Part shown: positions 1-14,300 of the stretch, piece after piece
Layout: each line of letters begins with the position of its first letter
Position numbering within the stretch: the first letter of the stretch is position 1
Origin: Solanum dulcamara
Taxonomy: Eukaryota; Streptophyta; Magnoliopsida; Solanales; Solanaceae
DNA: 64,000 nucleotides
NCBI RefSeq assembly: GCF_947179165.1
Contig: NC_077248.1
Coordinates: forward strand, 7,871,256 to 7,935,255
Direction of reading: 5' to 3'
The notes under the pieces: generated by a model
The model's database searches: none
Seen by the model: only the letters and a program-made list of their open reading frames with translations
Told to the model about the DNA's origin: nothing
Program-made: the position numbers and the translations under genes

Positions 1-3000
1 GGCTGTAGCTTCAGTGGCAGCATACCGAGGGAATTGGGAAGACTTGCTGAGTTATCATTCTTGTAAGAATTTGTCAGCCATACTAACTTGTGATCATTTT
101 AGGTGTATCATCAACTCATTTAATTCCATGTCATTTTCCTTGACAGAGCACTCAACTCTAATAATTTCACCGGCGAGATTCCACGAACTCTAGGAAATAT
201 GTCAAAACTCTACTGGCTTGATCTAGCAGATAATCAGTTAACAGGGCAAATTCCTGTTTCAACCACCTCAAGTCCGGGGTTAGACCTTCTAAAAAAAGCA
301 AAACACTTGTGAGTAAACTTTGTCTATTCGTATTACATGTTGTTCTTAAGTTGGTATATATACCTCTTAAGGCCTGACTTCTATGTTATGTCATTATCGC
401 AGCCATTTTAACAAAAACCAACTTTCAGGCTCCATTCCGGACATTCTTTTTAGTGCTGACATGGTTCTAATACATGTGTAAGTCGAGTATCTAAAGAGCG
501 ATTCACATTATTCTTCCTGCCATCCTTCTCACGTGGTGAACTTCTGATATGGCAGATTGTTTGATGGGAATCAACTTAGTGGAAGCATTCCATTTACACT
601 AGGACTTGTTCAGACACTTGAGGTTCTGTGAGTAGAATCGACCGTCTTATTTATCTTACCTTTCATGCTACTTCACCTTTTGTTTTGGATTATATGCTGG
701 TACTCTTTTATCTTTTCCTGGTATTCATGTGACCTAACATATACAGTCGGCTCGATAGAAATACCTTTAATGGTAGCGTCCCATCAAATCTTAACAATCT
801 CACAAGCGTGGTGGAGTTGTAAGTATACTTTTCCCCATTATTGCTCATTCAATTGTCTGCTTGAAATTCTTAATTTGTAGATTGAAGCAGTCCCTTTGTG
901 CTCTTATTTCTGTTTTCAGGAATTTGGCTCACAACAAACTCTCTGGTCCACTACCAGATTTAACTGGAATGAATTCCCTTAATTATCTGTAATGAAAATA
1001 TCCAGAATCCTGATTTTCCCTAGTTGTTTCTCAATGTTAAAGTGCTATATCATGTTTTGTTTCTCTTCCAGGGACTTGAGCAGCAATTCCTTCCATAAAT
1101 CGGAGGTGCCAGTATGGTTCTCGACTTTACAGTCTCTCACCACACTGTGAGTATTAATCAGTTATGAATGCAAATATGAATTTCCAAAAACTTATGACGA
1201 ATCTAAGTAGGAAGAACTGATGTAATGCTCAGAGTCATTGAGTATGGCTCACTCCAAGGATCAGTACCTCAGAAACTTTTCGCTTTACCTCAATTACAGC
1301 AAGTGTGAGTATCGTGATTCTAACTGAATATTCCATGTCTATTATGTGCAATGGTTGGAATGATCTTCATAACTTATGCAGGAAGCTGAGGAACAACGCA
1401 TTGAATGATACGTTGAACATGGGTGGCATCAGTGGCAGGCAACTCACACTTGTTGATTTACAGAACAACAAGATTTCCTCAATAACACTTGGCTCGGGAT
1501 ACAGAAATACCTTGATGTGAGATGGTTCATTTCTCCTTTTCGTCGATTAGATTATGTTTTTTTTTCTTTCTCATTGACTGCTTTGTGGTTGTCCTCAGTC
1601 TGATCGGAAACCCTGTGTGTGACACGGCCCTTAGAAACACGAACTATTGCCAGCTTCAGCAGCAATCTGCAAAGCCTTACTCAACCAGCCTAGCTAACTG
1701 TGGGAGGAAATCATGTCCTGCCGATCAAAAAGTTAGCCCGCAAAGTTGTGATTGTGCTTATCCGTATGAGGGAACATTCTACTTTAGAGGACCCTCTTTT
1801 AGGGAGTTGTCTAATGATAATACGTTCCATTCACTCGAAATGAGCCTGTGGGTGAAGTTGGATCTCACGCCCGGTTCAGTTTCTCTGCAGAACCCCTTCT
1901 TCAACATTGATGATTATCTTCAGGTGCAGTTAGAATTATTTCCACCAACAGGAAAGTATTTTAATAGATCAGAGGTTGTGCGGATTGGATTTTCCTTGAG
2001 TAACCAAACTTATAAGCCGCCTCCAGAGTTTGGACCGTACTATTTTATAGCATCTCCTTACACTTTCCAAGGTATAATTACTGAGTTTTTTTACAACTGC
2101 TGCTTCTAGAACAATACTGACATAAACTATTAACTGTTTCAGCCGAACGTGGAGAAACGTCTATTAGCTCAAGACAAGTTATTGGAATAGCTACCGGGTG
2201 TACCATCCTGGTCCTCTTGCTTGTTGCTCTTGCAATATATGCTATTCAGCAAAAGAAACTTGCTGAAAGAGCTATTGGACTGAGTAGACCGTTTGGTAAT
2301 GTCATCTTTTGTAGAAACAAGGAGATAACTATATATACATTGAGGTCTTTCTATAACAGTCATCCTCTATAACATACATTTCACTATAACGACCAAGCTT
2401 TCCTTAGAACTGATTTGTCATGTTCTGTTATATTATATGTTTTCTATAACAACATTTCTCTATAGCAGCCAAAAAAATATCAGAACAAACGATGCCTTTA
2501 TAGAGAAGTTTGACGGTATATCTAGAAAGCAAGTAGAATTGAACTAAATGGTCTGATTACTTTGACCTTCTTTATCCAGCATCGTGGGCTCCAAGTGGCA
2601 ACGACAGTGAAGGTGCACCACAGCTAAAGGGAGCAAGATGGTTTTCTTATGATGAACTTAAGAAATGCACGGGTAACTTCTCGGAGAGAAATGAGATTGG
2701 TTCCGGTGGTTATGGGAAGGTTTGCTAAGAAAATCCATTGTAGATACATAATGAAGAGGATAAACTCTTCAGCTACTTTTCTTATTCGCGTGTGTTCTGT
2801 TTCCTAGGTCTACAGAGGAACGCTTGCGAATGGACAAGTAATTGCTATCAAAAGGGCTCAACATGGATCCATGCAAGGTGGACAAGAGTTCAAGACCGAG
2901 ATTGAGTTGCTTTCACGGGTTCATCACAAGAACCTAGTTGGTCTGGTTGGATTCTGTTTTGAGCAAGGGGAACAAGTACTGATATATGAGTATATGCCAA

Positions 3001-4029
3001 ATGGTTCGCTCAGGGAGAATTTGTCAGGTAACCTACATACTCCTACACATTAAAGACTACTTCCTATTGATAGTTATTGATTCAAACTAAAAGTTCCTAA
3101 TGTTTCCATTTCGCTGTAGAAATTAATTTCCACTATTCTCTACAGGGAAAACGAGCATTTATCTAGATTGGAAAAGGAGACTTCGTGTTGCGCTTGGTTC
3201 AGCCAGAGGATTAGCTTATCTGCATGAGCTTGCCAATCCTCCTATAATTCACAGAGATGTGAAGTCGACTAATATTTTGTTGGATCAGAATTTAACAGCA
3301 AAGGTCGCGGATTTTGGCTTGTCCAAACTTGTGTCAGATAGCTCAAAGGGTCATGTTTCCACTCAAGTTAAAGGCACATTGGTCAGTACCACAACCTTCT
3401 TAATTCTTTCATCCTGCACATTTTAGCTTTGTATTTCAAGAAAAAGATTGAATTTTGTTGAACTATGTTTGTCTTGAAGCATGATAATTGAACTTGAGTT
3501 ATTGATTACATTGCAGGGTTATCTAGATCCTGAATACTATATGACTCAACAATTAACCGAGAAGAGCGATGTGTATAGCTTTGGTGTTGTAATGCTGGAA
3601 CTAATAACTGCAAAACAACCAATAGAGAAAGGGAAATACGTTGTTCGAGAGATGAGAACAGCAATTAATAAGAACGACGAGGAGCATTATGGCTTGAGCA
3701 ATATGATCGATCCAGTCATTAGAAGCATGCCAAATATAATTGGTTTTACAAGGTTTGTGGACGTGGCAATGCAATGTGTTGAAGAGGCTGCTGCTGATCG
3801 TCCAACGATGAGTGAAGTGGTAAAAATGCTTGAAAGTATTCTTCAAAATGATGGCCTGGAAACTAATTCTACGTCTGCATCATCGTCTATAACGGATTTT
3901 GGGACAGCAATATCTGCTTCTAGACATCCTTATAATAAGGAGGCTCTACAGAGAAGGGAAATGAATGATACTCATGCTTTTGATTACAGTGGTGGATACA
4001 CTCTTCCAACAAATGTGGAACCAAAATAG
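1..4029 (+). CDS. LRR receptor-like kinase, At5g49760/HPCA1-type (5' end outside window)
   Basis: Plasma-membrane receptor kinase of LRR subfamily VIII-1, missing its first exons. Exons read from GT-AG sites: 1-62, 147-308, 403-477, 556-627, 747-818, 920-988, 1072-1146, 1233-1304, 1382-1516, 1599-2071, 2143-2295, 2580-2719, 2808-3027, 3146-3381, 3517-4029. Together they give 2529 nt, or 842 codons plus stop. Most early exons are 69-75 nt, one LRR each. Exon 1599-2071 encodes the cysteine-bearing extracellular linker (six Cys, including CGRKSC and CDC) and the domain typical of this subfamily. Exon 2143-2295 holds one hydrophobic transmembrane segment. The kinase follows, with a Gly loop (GSGGYGKV), an AIK lysine, HRDVKS, DFG and GTLGYLDPEY, so all catalytic residues are present. 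HPCA1 of this subfamily senses extracellular H2O2 through linker cysteines; whether this copy does is inference. The family call is strong; orthology to one Arabidopsis member is not established. Confidence 0.9.
2330..2525. mobile_element. MITE-like insertion in a receptor-kinase intron
   Basis: The intron between exons 2143-2295 and 2580-2719 holds AT-rich sequence with repeated 'CTATAACA' motifs. Its ends are imperfect inverted repeats: the left arm has TCTTTCTATAACAGTCATC, and the reverse complement of the right arm has ACTTCTCTATAAAGGCATC. This resembles a common Solanaceae MITE with 'ctataac...gttatagagaggt' ends. Exact borders and the target duplication (possibly TATA) are uncertain. 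Splice sites of the host gene are unaffected. Confidence 0.5.
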
Positions 4030-4245
4030 TGACAACCAAAAAAAAAAGGACTTGTCTCTACTGTCTCTCATTCTTTAATTTATTCTCTAGTAAGAATTTT
4101 GGAAAAATGGTGAAAGGGATTGGAGAATTTAGTTGTTGCATTGTCCCTATATTAGCTAGTTTTCGTGAAACAATCACGTATAGTATCAAGATCAAAGTTC
4201 ATATTTTCTGTTACCAAGGCTTACAGTTTAGTGGTATCAGTGGAA

Positions 4246-4303
4246 GTCTCCTATACACTAAGTGTGAGTTCGATGTCTCCTATACACTAAGTGTGAGTTC
4301 GAT
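4246..4303 (+). repeat. 29-bp perfect tandem duplication
   Basis: Two identical adjacent 29-bp units (4246-4274 and 4275-4303), each beginning GTCTCCTATACACTAAG, lie about 220 bp past the receptor kinase stop codon, probably in its 3' UTR. Confidence 0.9.
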
Positions 4304-5303
4304 CTTTTACGCTCTCCTTTCCCATTCCCTGAGAAGTTAAAAATGCATGATCATGTTTGATTTTGTGTGTCAATATTTCAATTTTCATGTAAGTAGTTTT
4401 AAGTCTTCACAAATATGGAAATTGTAAGGGAAGGGAATGAATGACAAAAGAGTAAATAAATAATACATTATTCCCTAACTAATTGTTTCAACTTACAAAT
4501 CTTCGATTTTAACAACTTTTTTTTTTCAAGTGAAGTTCATGTCCGAACACAACTGTCAATTCCGCACATCCTTTTCCACCTTCAACTTCAATAACTTTTT
4601 TTGTTTCCAACTTCTACTAAATATTGTTCAAGTGCCTATTTTATTGATATAGCAAATATGGGGCTGATTTACGCATATGTCCTTTTTGTAGGCCTCTCGT
4701 TTAGATTTTGTCCTTGTTTTAAAAAAGTCGTGCAATAGCCATTAGAAATTTACCCTTCATTAGACTGTCGTCTAACATTTGCAATAACTTACAAATTTTA
4801 AACAATGGTCTAATGTTTACTCAAAAAAATTTTAGTCAGTTTAAAAGAGATCTTTAGACCATATTATATCTAATTCGTAAATACTATTTCAACATACTTA
4901 CGGTTTTCTCCATTCTCGGGAATCCTCACAAAGTGGACGAACTCTCTTTGACCACAACCTAGATATCCTTTAGAGATGCAGCGCATTACCCTAACTCTAG
5001 GAATCATCTAACGTGGAAAAAAATCTCTTAAAGGAGCAGGACAAGCTAATGGCTAAATTGCTAATTAACACCCCTTTGAATAGACCCGACCCAATAGATA
5101 TTTTCAACCGACCGTGATCTAAGAAATTCACAAGTTGCAAGAAAAATATTAAAAATATCATTTACTAATCAGTTGTCCCAAAAGAGACAAGTGAAAATTT
5201 CTGCACAAATGGTATACAAGAACACACTTACATGATATTGAACTCATAAACAACAAACAAACATACAAACAAGAAAATTAAATGTCCTTCAACTTCTAGA
5301 AAA
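4304..5303. other. Intergenic spacer between convergent genes
   Basis: AT-rich sequence between the 3' ends of the receptor kinase and the dehydrogenase. I see no credible coding region, RNA gene or bounded transposon. It must hold both 3' UTRs and polyadenylation signals; AATAAA-like runs occur near 4456, but I cannot assign cleavage sites. Confidence 0.6.
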
Positions 5304-6600
<1,297 letters not shown>

Positions 6601-6671
6601 TTCTTTGGCTAAAGGAAATAGGCTCAAGAATTATTTTCTAAGTACTTTGTTTTATAGGTCATCAAGTGGAA

Positions 6672-6713
<42 letters not shown>
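6672..6713. repeat. (AAT)14 microsatellite
   Basis: Fourteen uninterrupted AAT units lie 72 bp upstream of the dehydrogenase start codon, within its likely promoter or 5' UTR, and are followed by an A-run. Confidence 0.97.
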
Positions 6714-7327
6714 TAAAAAAAAAAATGTATAACAGAATATGGCGGCTATATATGAATTCTCCCTTTGACCATTTGAAGTAATACTTTAGTGCTCCCTCCA
6801 TTTTCTTTTGAGTCTGTTAAAATTAGTATTCTGTGTGACTCGTTTAATATCATAAAATTGAAAGATATTTTAAAATATTATATACTTTCTTTCCAAATTT
6901 ATAATTATTTTAGCTCAAAATAATTATATCAAAATGTTTTATACTTAAATTAATTATATTAAAATTAGCTATCTTAATATTTAGTTATACTAAAATTAAT
7001 TCTCCTGATATAATTTATGTCGAGAATTAATAAAAAAAAATAACACAATCAAGCAATAACAAACTGTTAAAAAATGAAAATCATACTGCAATTATTTTAT
7101 TTTGCGTAATATATTGACTATGACTATCTAGATAGAATAGAAGATGGAATAGAAGTTGGCAGCCGATTTTAACTCAGCTAATGGTTGAAATAAAATAATG
7201 GAATATTAAATTATTGGTGATCAATCCGAGGAGCAATTTGGACTAATTCAACATGTCATAATTTTATTCTTTTTAAAAACAATACATGTCATAATTTTCA
7301 AATTCAACTAATAAATAACTTCAGGTT
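6714..7327. other. AT-rich upstream region of the dehydrogenase gene
   Basis: No gene is seen. Near 6792 there is a Stowaway-like end (CTCCCTCCATTTTCTTTTGAG), but I could not find a matching opposite end. The stretch ends at the CTTAT target duplication (7328-7332) of the large copia insertion. Confidence 0.5.
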
Positions 7328-8609
7328 CTTATTGTTAGATTATAGCGAAAGCATTTTAAACAAGATCATAGACTTACCTAACAACTAAATAATGTAATAT
7401 AAACGAATTAGAAAGCTACTTACTTGTTGAAGCAGTCACAAAATTCATTCAAAGACAGAGGATCCAGAATTGTAAAAGCTACAATCTTCTTCTATTTTCC
7501 TCACAAACTCTACCAGAGCTTTAGTGTGGGCTAATATTTTATTTTCTGAAAAAGATATCTTTCTCTTTTGCTCCATTGCCTTTTTATACACCTCCTCCAC
7601 TCGAAGGAGGAGAACTAAAACATTTTTGGTCATTAAGGTGTGTTTAATGGTGACAATGAAGGAGCAATAAAAGAGAATAATTGATGAAACGTTTTTGCTC
7701 TAAAAAGGGGCAAAACGTTTTCTGCCTTCATTGAGATATTTCAAAAATATTTCATTCCATTGAGAAGACCAGTAAATATTATTTTTACCTCTTCTATAAT
7801 ATATCCCGTTTCTAACTCTGGTCAATTGGTCAGGCATAGCAGGGACCACATATTTATTAACAGAGGCTTTCAATTACGATATTAATTTGCAAAAGAATAA
7901 ATTAACCATATCATAATAAATTATAAATCGTTCCACTAAAAAATTATAATTGCACTCCTTGATTTAATTTTGAAATCCACCATTACAACTTACTTAACTC
8001 CCCGTGTTAGAATTAATGACACCAATCAATTAAATCAATTTTTTTGTAAATTTAATTTATTAACTAAATTTATCCTTCATTATTTCACTTAACTTATTTC
8101 ACGTGTCGGATAAAATTCACTTGCCGGGTTTCACATGAAACCTTATACGTAACCATAAAGGGGTGTCTTCAACTCGGGATCGAGATACGGTTCTATCAAC
8201 TAATTCTTATTTCACTAATGTAATTTGTCATTATCCAATCTACTAAGATTTTATTGACTCATTGAAAAAGCCTCACTTTTTAATAGATCAAAATAGTAAA
8301 TCAAATCACGTAGATCATAATAATTATGTTATCTCATGTATTAAAGTTAGTAAACCAGAAACGTTTAAGATGAAAATAAATAAACAGTATTCGAGTCCAC
8401 AGAATTCACTATGTGTCCTTAAGAAATTTAATCATTTCACTATACCCGAGGTTATGGATTATTTCCTCCTAGGATAAACGGATAGAACATTAAAGAAGTA
8501 GTGGTACCTCAAACTTCTTCAATTTCAGCGAACTCAAAAAACAATAACGTCCACACACAAAGACACAACTTTGTTTGTAAGAATATATATGCAGAAGAGG
8601 GAGAGATTT

Positions 8610-11363
8610 TGTAACACCCCTTAAAATGTTATTGATTCATGGATCCTTTCATTCATGAAGTCCAAATAAATTATCAAAAAAACTATTTAATTCAAGTATG
8701 AAACTTTATGGATTTTCATATCATGATTCTAATTGCATAGATTATTAAATATTTGAAGTTTAATCACCTATCTTATGTTAGTTTATGTTGTCTCTCAAAT
8801 GCATTAAATTTTTTTTGATTTATGAAAGGTCCTTATATGAAGACATAAAAATGTTTTAAAGTATTTTGATTATATTATGATCTCTCATGCCTAAAGTATT
8901 TTGATCATAATTATTTCTCTCATTACTAAAGTATTTTGATTATATTATGATCTCTCATGCCTAAAAATATTTTTATCATATTATGATCTCTCATTACTAA
9001 AGTATTTTGATCATAATTATGTTTTCTAATGACTAAAGTATTTTGATTTTATTATGATCTCTCATGTCTAAAGTATTTTGATCATAATTATTTCTCTCAT
9101 TACTAAAGTATTTTGATTATATTATGTTCTCTCATGACTAAAGAATTTTGATAATGTTCTAAAGTATTTTGAGCATGTTCTAAAAGTATTTTGATCATGT
9201 TCTCTCATGCCTAAAGTATTTTTATCATATTCTAAAGTATTTTGATCATATTCTAAAAGTATTTTCATCATGTTCTCTCATGCCTAAAGTAATTTGGGCA
9301 TAACTTTTCATAGAATGGTCCAAATTAGGTGATTCAAATTTCTGAGTAACCACAACATCATTACCTACAACTTTCATGAAGAACACATCTTAAGATTCGG
9401 AGTTTAAGTAGATCAAATAAATTGATCTTTGCAAGACATAGTGCTGTGACGGAATGGAGTATTTGTAGAATAAAATTCATATCTCGGTGTAGAATGCTCC
9501 AAATCGAATGATTCTTGAACTAACTGAAACTAGACTTCTATATCTACAATTCTTATGAAGACACCAAATCCTAATAAGGAATTTATCTTATTCAAACGCA
9601 GCTTCGAAAACGAATATTCCGTTAAAAGATATTTCATCTCACCTACCATACAAAGATCTAGAACCATTTGACATCATCCATGACATCAAAATTCTTCATT
9701 GAATTTTTAAGATCATCCTTTATGATTATGTTTATTTATTGTTAGGTCCCTCCTCCACACCTATAAATACCCACCTTATTTCCTCATTTTATTCACCAAG
9801 CTTTCTTAAGCAACTCTTCTCTCTATATACTTCTTTACTCCTTCTCAAATATAGTTTTAGTTTTAGTAGTATAAAAATACTACTCTGGTGATTCTTATGC
9901 TCCGGGTAGTACACAAAACAAACCGGCGAGAAGAAAAGGCTAGGGGTCCAAGAGTGTTCCAATTCGAAGTAAAGCTTCCGATTTAAGGTATGTAAGGCTT
10001 TCATAGCATTGGATTGAGTTCGTCCATGCACCCAATATTTAAATTCATTATAATTGAGTTATAGTTGAGTTTTATCCAAATCTTGAATTCTAAATAAATT
10101 AATTCTTCTTCTATTGATTTTGATATATTTATGCATTAATACTATTGTTATTGTTATCTCTCATATTATTGGAATTATTGTTCATGGCTACTTTCCCATG
10201 AATCCTAATTGATTTGATGTTCATAAATATTTTTACACATGTTTTGAGTAAAGATGATGGTTTTTATTATTTTCATTGATAAAAAGAAAGTTATATGAAT
10301 TAATACTATATATGTATTTTATTGAGTTTTGAAAAAGCAAAAGAGTTGAGTTTGAATGAATTTGAGCAAATGATATTTTGAGCAAGATGTTTTAATGAGA
10401 TGTAAATGATGTTTTTGGAAGTATAATGATTGATGAACATGAAATGAGATGAGTTTGATGATTTAAATTAAAGTCCAATGAGACTAGATGATGAGTTTAA
10501 TATGAGCACATATTTTGGGAGTAGTATTGAGCACCGAGTTGGGTAAGAGTTTAATTGACTCAAACCCCAGAACTACGTAGCCAGCGTAGGATGGAGGCTA
10601 TGCCTCTTAAGTCCCAAAAAGAGGATTTGTTGAGTGGATCCAAGATGGTGATGTCCTTTACCCTGGCAAGGTATTGGATGGATGTGGCAACGGCATCGCT
10701 TCGTTGTATCATTGCTAGCTCATAAGTGATGGTTGTCGGTTAGAGAAACTCCCAACTGAGTAAGCATTGCTTATTACTATTATTTTTATTATTATATTTT
10801 AAACTTGCATTACATATTGATGTTGAGATGATGTTGAGTTCTGAGCTGAGTTTTCTTGAGAGGAGTTTCTTGATATCTGTCCTTACCTTCCTGCCATTTT
10901 ACATACTCGTACATTCCACGTACTGACGTCATTCGACCTGCATCGTTTTATGATGCAGATACAAGTGTTAGTGATCCTCAATAGGCGCATCGTTGAAGAT
11001 CATTTCTTTTCGGCTATTTGGTGAGTCCTTCTTGTATTCGAAGGAACTCCTTATCCTTTTATTATTGTTGAGTGTGATGTTTCTTTTGAGGTAGCCATGG
11101 ACATGTCATGGGCACCATCTAAGAGTATTAGAGGCTTCATAGACAGAGTTTAATGATGTAATCCGAGTAGTTCTCCTTAGAAACTACTTCTTCTAAGAAT
11201 TATCATTTTTTTTCTTTCCATATTGATGATGACAAGCCCACATTAGTATTCTTAAGTCTTCCGCTGATGAACAAATGAGTAATGAGACCAAGTGGTTCTC
11301 TCGGAAGCCAGAGATGGTTTCTGAGTGCCGGCCACGCCTAGGGTACCCTCTCGGGGCGTGACA
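8610..11363 (+). mobile_element. Solo-LTR-like element, Ty3/gypsy-type ends
   Basis: 2754 bp beginning TGTAACACCCC and ending GGGGCGTGACA, with the perfect 5-bp duplication GATTT on both sides (8605-8609, 11364-11368). It interrupts the inner copia's left LTR. There is no coding region. A TATA box (CCTATAAATAC, 9760-9770) fits an LTR promoter. No internal domain or second LTR is seen, so it is most simply a solo LTR left by LTR-LTR recombination; a non-autonomous element is the alternative. The gypsy assignment rests only on the termini and size. Confidence 0.85.
8830..9300 (+). repeat. Degenerate tandem repeat in the solo LTR
   Basis: About a dozen copies of TAAAGTATTTTGAT-type units, many followed by CATATTATGATCTCTCATG. 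Full units are about 35-45 bp near the start and shorter (about 22 bp) near 9160-9260. It looks like replication-slippage expansion within the LTR. Confidence 0.85.
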
Positions 11364-14300
11364 GATTTTTAATATCAAAAACTGAGAAAAGGCCTCTCTA
11401 TTTATAGCCAACAATGGGTTAGAATATGCCTGTTCAGAACAATCTCATCTGTTCAGAATAGGCACAGTGTCTTTTGGGAAGGAAGTGTCTTTTCGGAAGG
11501 AACAGGTCCTTCCAAAATATTTCCATGAAATTTAAAATAAAATTCTGTTTTTAGTTATTTCGGTTATTTAGTTAATTCTGAGAATTTAATTAATTCAAAT
11601 TAATCTGTGAATTAATTAATGAATAATCAATAAATCCGAATTAATACTTAACTAATATTCAAAAAAAAAAATCAAATAATGAGATTAATAAATAAATTTT
11701 ATCTAAAAATAATCAATCAATCATATCATTTGCCAAAGCCAAAGTCGAAGCCGAGCCGAGCGACGACGACGACGGCGCGAGGGGGTATCCTCTGCTTAAC
11801 CCTTTATGAGTTAAAGGAAGTCTTTCCTGATATAAGGACAAGACTTTTCCTTTCTTCTACCAATGAGGAAGAAATGACTTTTCATTTTCCCTTCATTTGG
11901 TTCCCCCAGATTTCCCAATTCTTCTTTCTCATTCTTTCCCATTCACACTCCACTTAAACCCAACAATTCCTCACATGAATGGGGAATGGCTATTGTTTAA
12001 AAACATATGCATGAAAAACTGTGAATCATAAGTAAGAATTAATTAAATCTGGATAAGTAGGTTTTCCTTTGAACTTTTCATAGTGAACATATATTAGATA
12101 TACTCGGTCAATCAGTAGATTTCATATCTTTGAACCATCGAAATTTATTGTATACCTAGACAACATAAGTCACACAATTAACCCTTTAACTATTTCTGGT
12201 TCTCATTGTTTTGTTCATTTCAACCATGAACACTTCCTAGTTCATAAGTGCGTATACAACTGGCCTTACCAGATTCTCCTTGAAGCGGATTACACTTCAC
12301 TCTTACATAGGTGATATATAAATGTGTTATCTCGTAGAAACACCATTTGATATGCCTGTATCATGAGAATGGATCATAAAAATTATTTTGACAATGTTGA
12401 ACCATCATCAATGACTTTGTTTGATATTATTGAACCTAGATCTTGGGATCTCTAGTCTTCTAGGTAGAGTTACCGCCACGATGATTTCTCCTCGACGATA
12501 GTCCCATTCCCTTTAATGATCTCTCAACTGCCTCTCTAGTTTGGCCTTTTGTAAGTAGATCCGACACATTATGTTTTGACTTTACATAATCAATTGTGAT
12601 AATTCCACTAGAGAGTAGTTTCCTAATGGTGTTATATCTTCGTCGTATGTGATGAGACTTACCATTATACATAACGCTCCCAACTCTTTCTATTGCAACT
12701 TGACTATCACAATGTATGCATATAAAAGTCATTGGTTTGGGCCAAAATGGAATATCTTCTAAGAAATTCCGGAGCCATTATGCTTCTTCACCGTCCTTGT
12801 CTAAGGCTATGAACTCAGACTCCATTATAGAGCGAGCTATACATGTTTGTTTAGATGATTTCCAAGATATCACTTCTCCACTAATGGTAAAAACGTATCT
12901 ACTTATGGACTTAGTCTCAGTTGACCCAGTAATCTAATTTGCATCACTATATCCTTCAACAACTGTTGGATACTTATTATAATGCAAAGCAAAGTTTTGC
13001 GTGTGTCCTAAATATACCAAAATTTGTTTCATTGTCATCCATTGATTTTGGTTGGGATTACTTGTGTATCAATTCAATTTACTTATAGCACAAGCTATGT
13101 CTGACCTTGTATAGTTCATGATGTATATATCAAACTTCCAATACTCTTGTATAATCCAATTGAGCTTGACTTTCACCTTTATTCTTAGCAAGATCAAGGT
13201 TCACACCAATTGGTGTTTTTGCACTTTTGAAGTTTAAGTACTTGTATTTTTCAAGTAACTTTTGGATATAATAAGTTTGAGACAATGCTAGACCTTGAGA
13301 ATTTTTGTGGATCATAATTCCCAATATCAAATCGGCAACTCCTAGATTTTTCATATCAAATTTACTAAAAAGAATACGCTTAGTAGCATTTATGTCTGCA
13401 ATGTCGTTACTCATTATTAGCATATCATCCATGTATAAACAAACAATGACAACTTTGTTTGAAGTATCTTTAATTTAAACACATTTCACATTCATTAATC
13501 TTAAATCCATTTGCCAACATGGTTTGGTCAAACTTCGCATGCCATTGTTTGGGTGCTTGTTTTAGTCCATAAAGTGACTTAACAAGTTTGCACACTTTTT
13601 TCTTTACCAGGAACCAAAAAATCCTCCGGTTGTTCCATGTAAAAGTTTTCCTCCAATTCGTCATTTAAGAAAGCTGTTTTTACATCCATTTTATGGATTT
13701 CAAGGTCATATACCGCAGTTAGTGCAATTAACATCCGAATAGATGTAGTCCTAGTTACAGGTGAGTATGTATCAAAATAATCAAGACCTTTTTTATGTCT
13801 AAATACTTTGACGACAAGTCTTGCCTCATATTTGTCAGTAGTTCCATCAGCTTTCATTTTTCTTTTGAAAATCCATTTTGAACCCAAAGGTTTGTTTCCT
13901 GTAGAAAGATCAACAAATTCCCAAGTATGGTTGCTCAAGATTGAATCAATCTCACTATTGACAGCCTCTTTCCAAAAGGATGAGTCTGCAGTAGACATAG
14001 CTTCTTTGAATGCTTGAGGTTCATGTTCAAGAAAAAATGTTACAAAATTAGATCCAAATAAAGTAGATTTCCTTAGATGTATACTACGTCTTGGATTTTC
14101 TTTATTAGGTACATTCTCTTTTGGTTCTTCTCAAGAACGTTTAGACCCTTCACTAGAGAATTCAAGTCTAGTTTTATACGGATATATATGTTCATAAAAT
14201 TTAGCATTATCTGATTCTATTACCGTATTGTCATGAATATCCGAATGTTCGGACTTATGAAAAAAATCGATATGCTTTACTATTGTAGTATATCCAATGA

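Larger units (their letters stand above)
8327..11965 (-). repeat. 3' LTR of the inner copia, split by a solo LTR
   Basis: Parts 8327-8609 and 11369-11965 are colinear with 19543-20433. Both copies share the run through CCCGAGGTTATGGA and the final TTAAACCCAACA. Confidence 0.9.

Noticed and set aside
11193..11414. Open frame across 11193-11414 (-)
   Set aside because: It spans the junction between the solo LTR end at 11363 and the inner copia LTR, so it cannot be a conserved gene.
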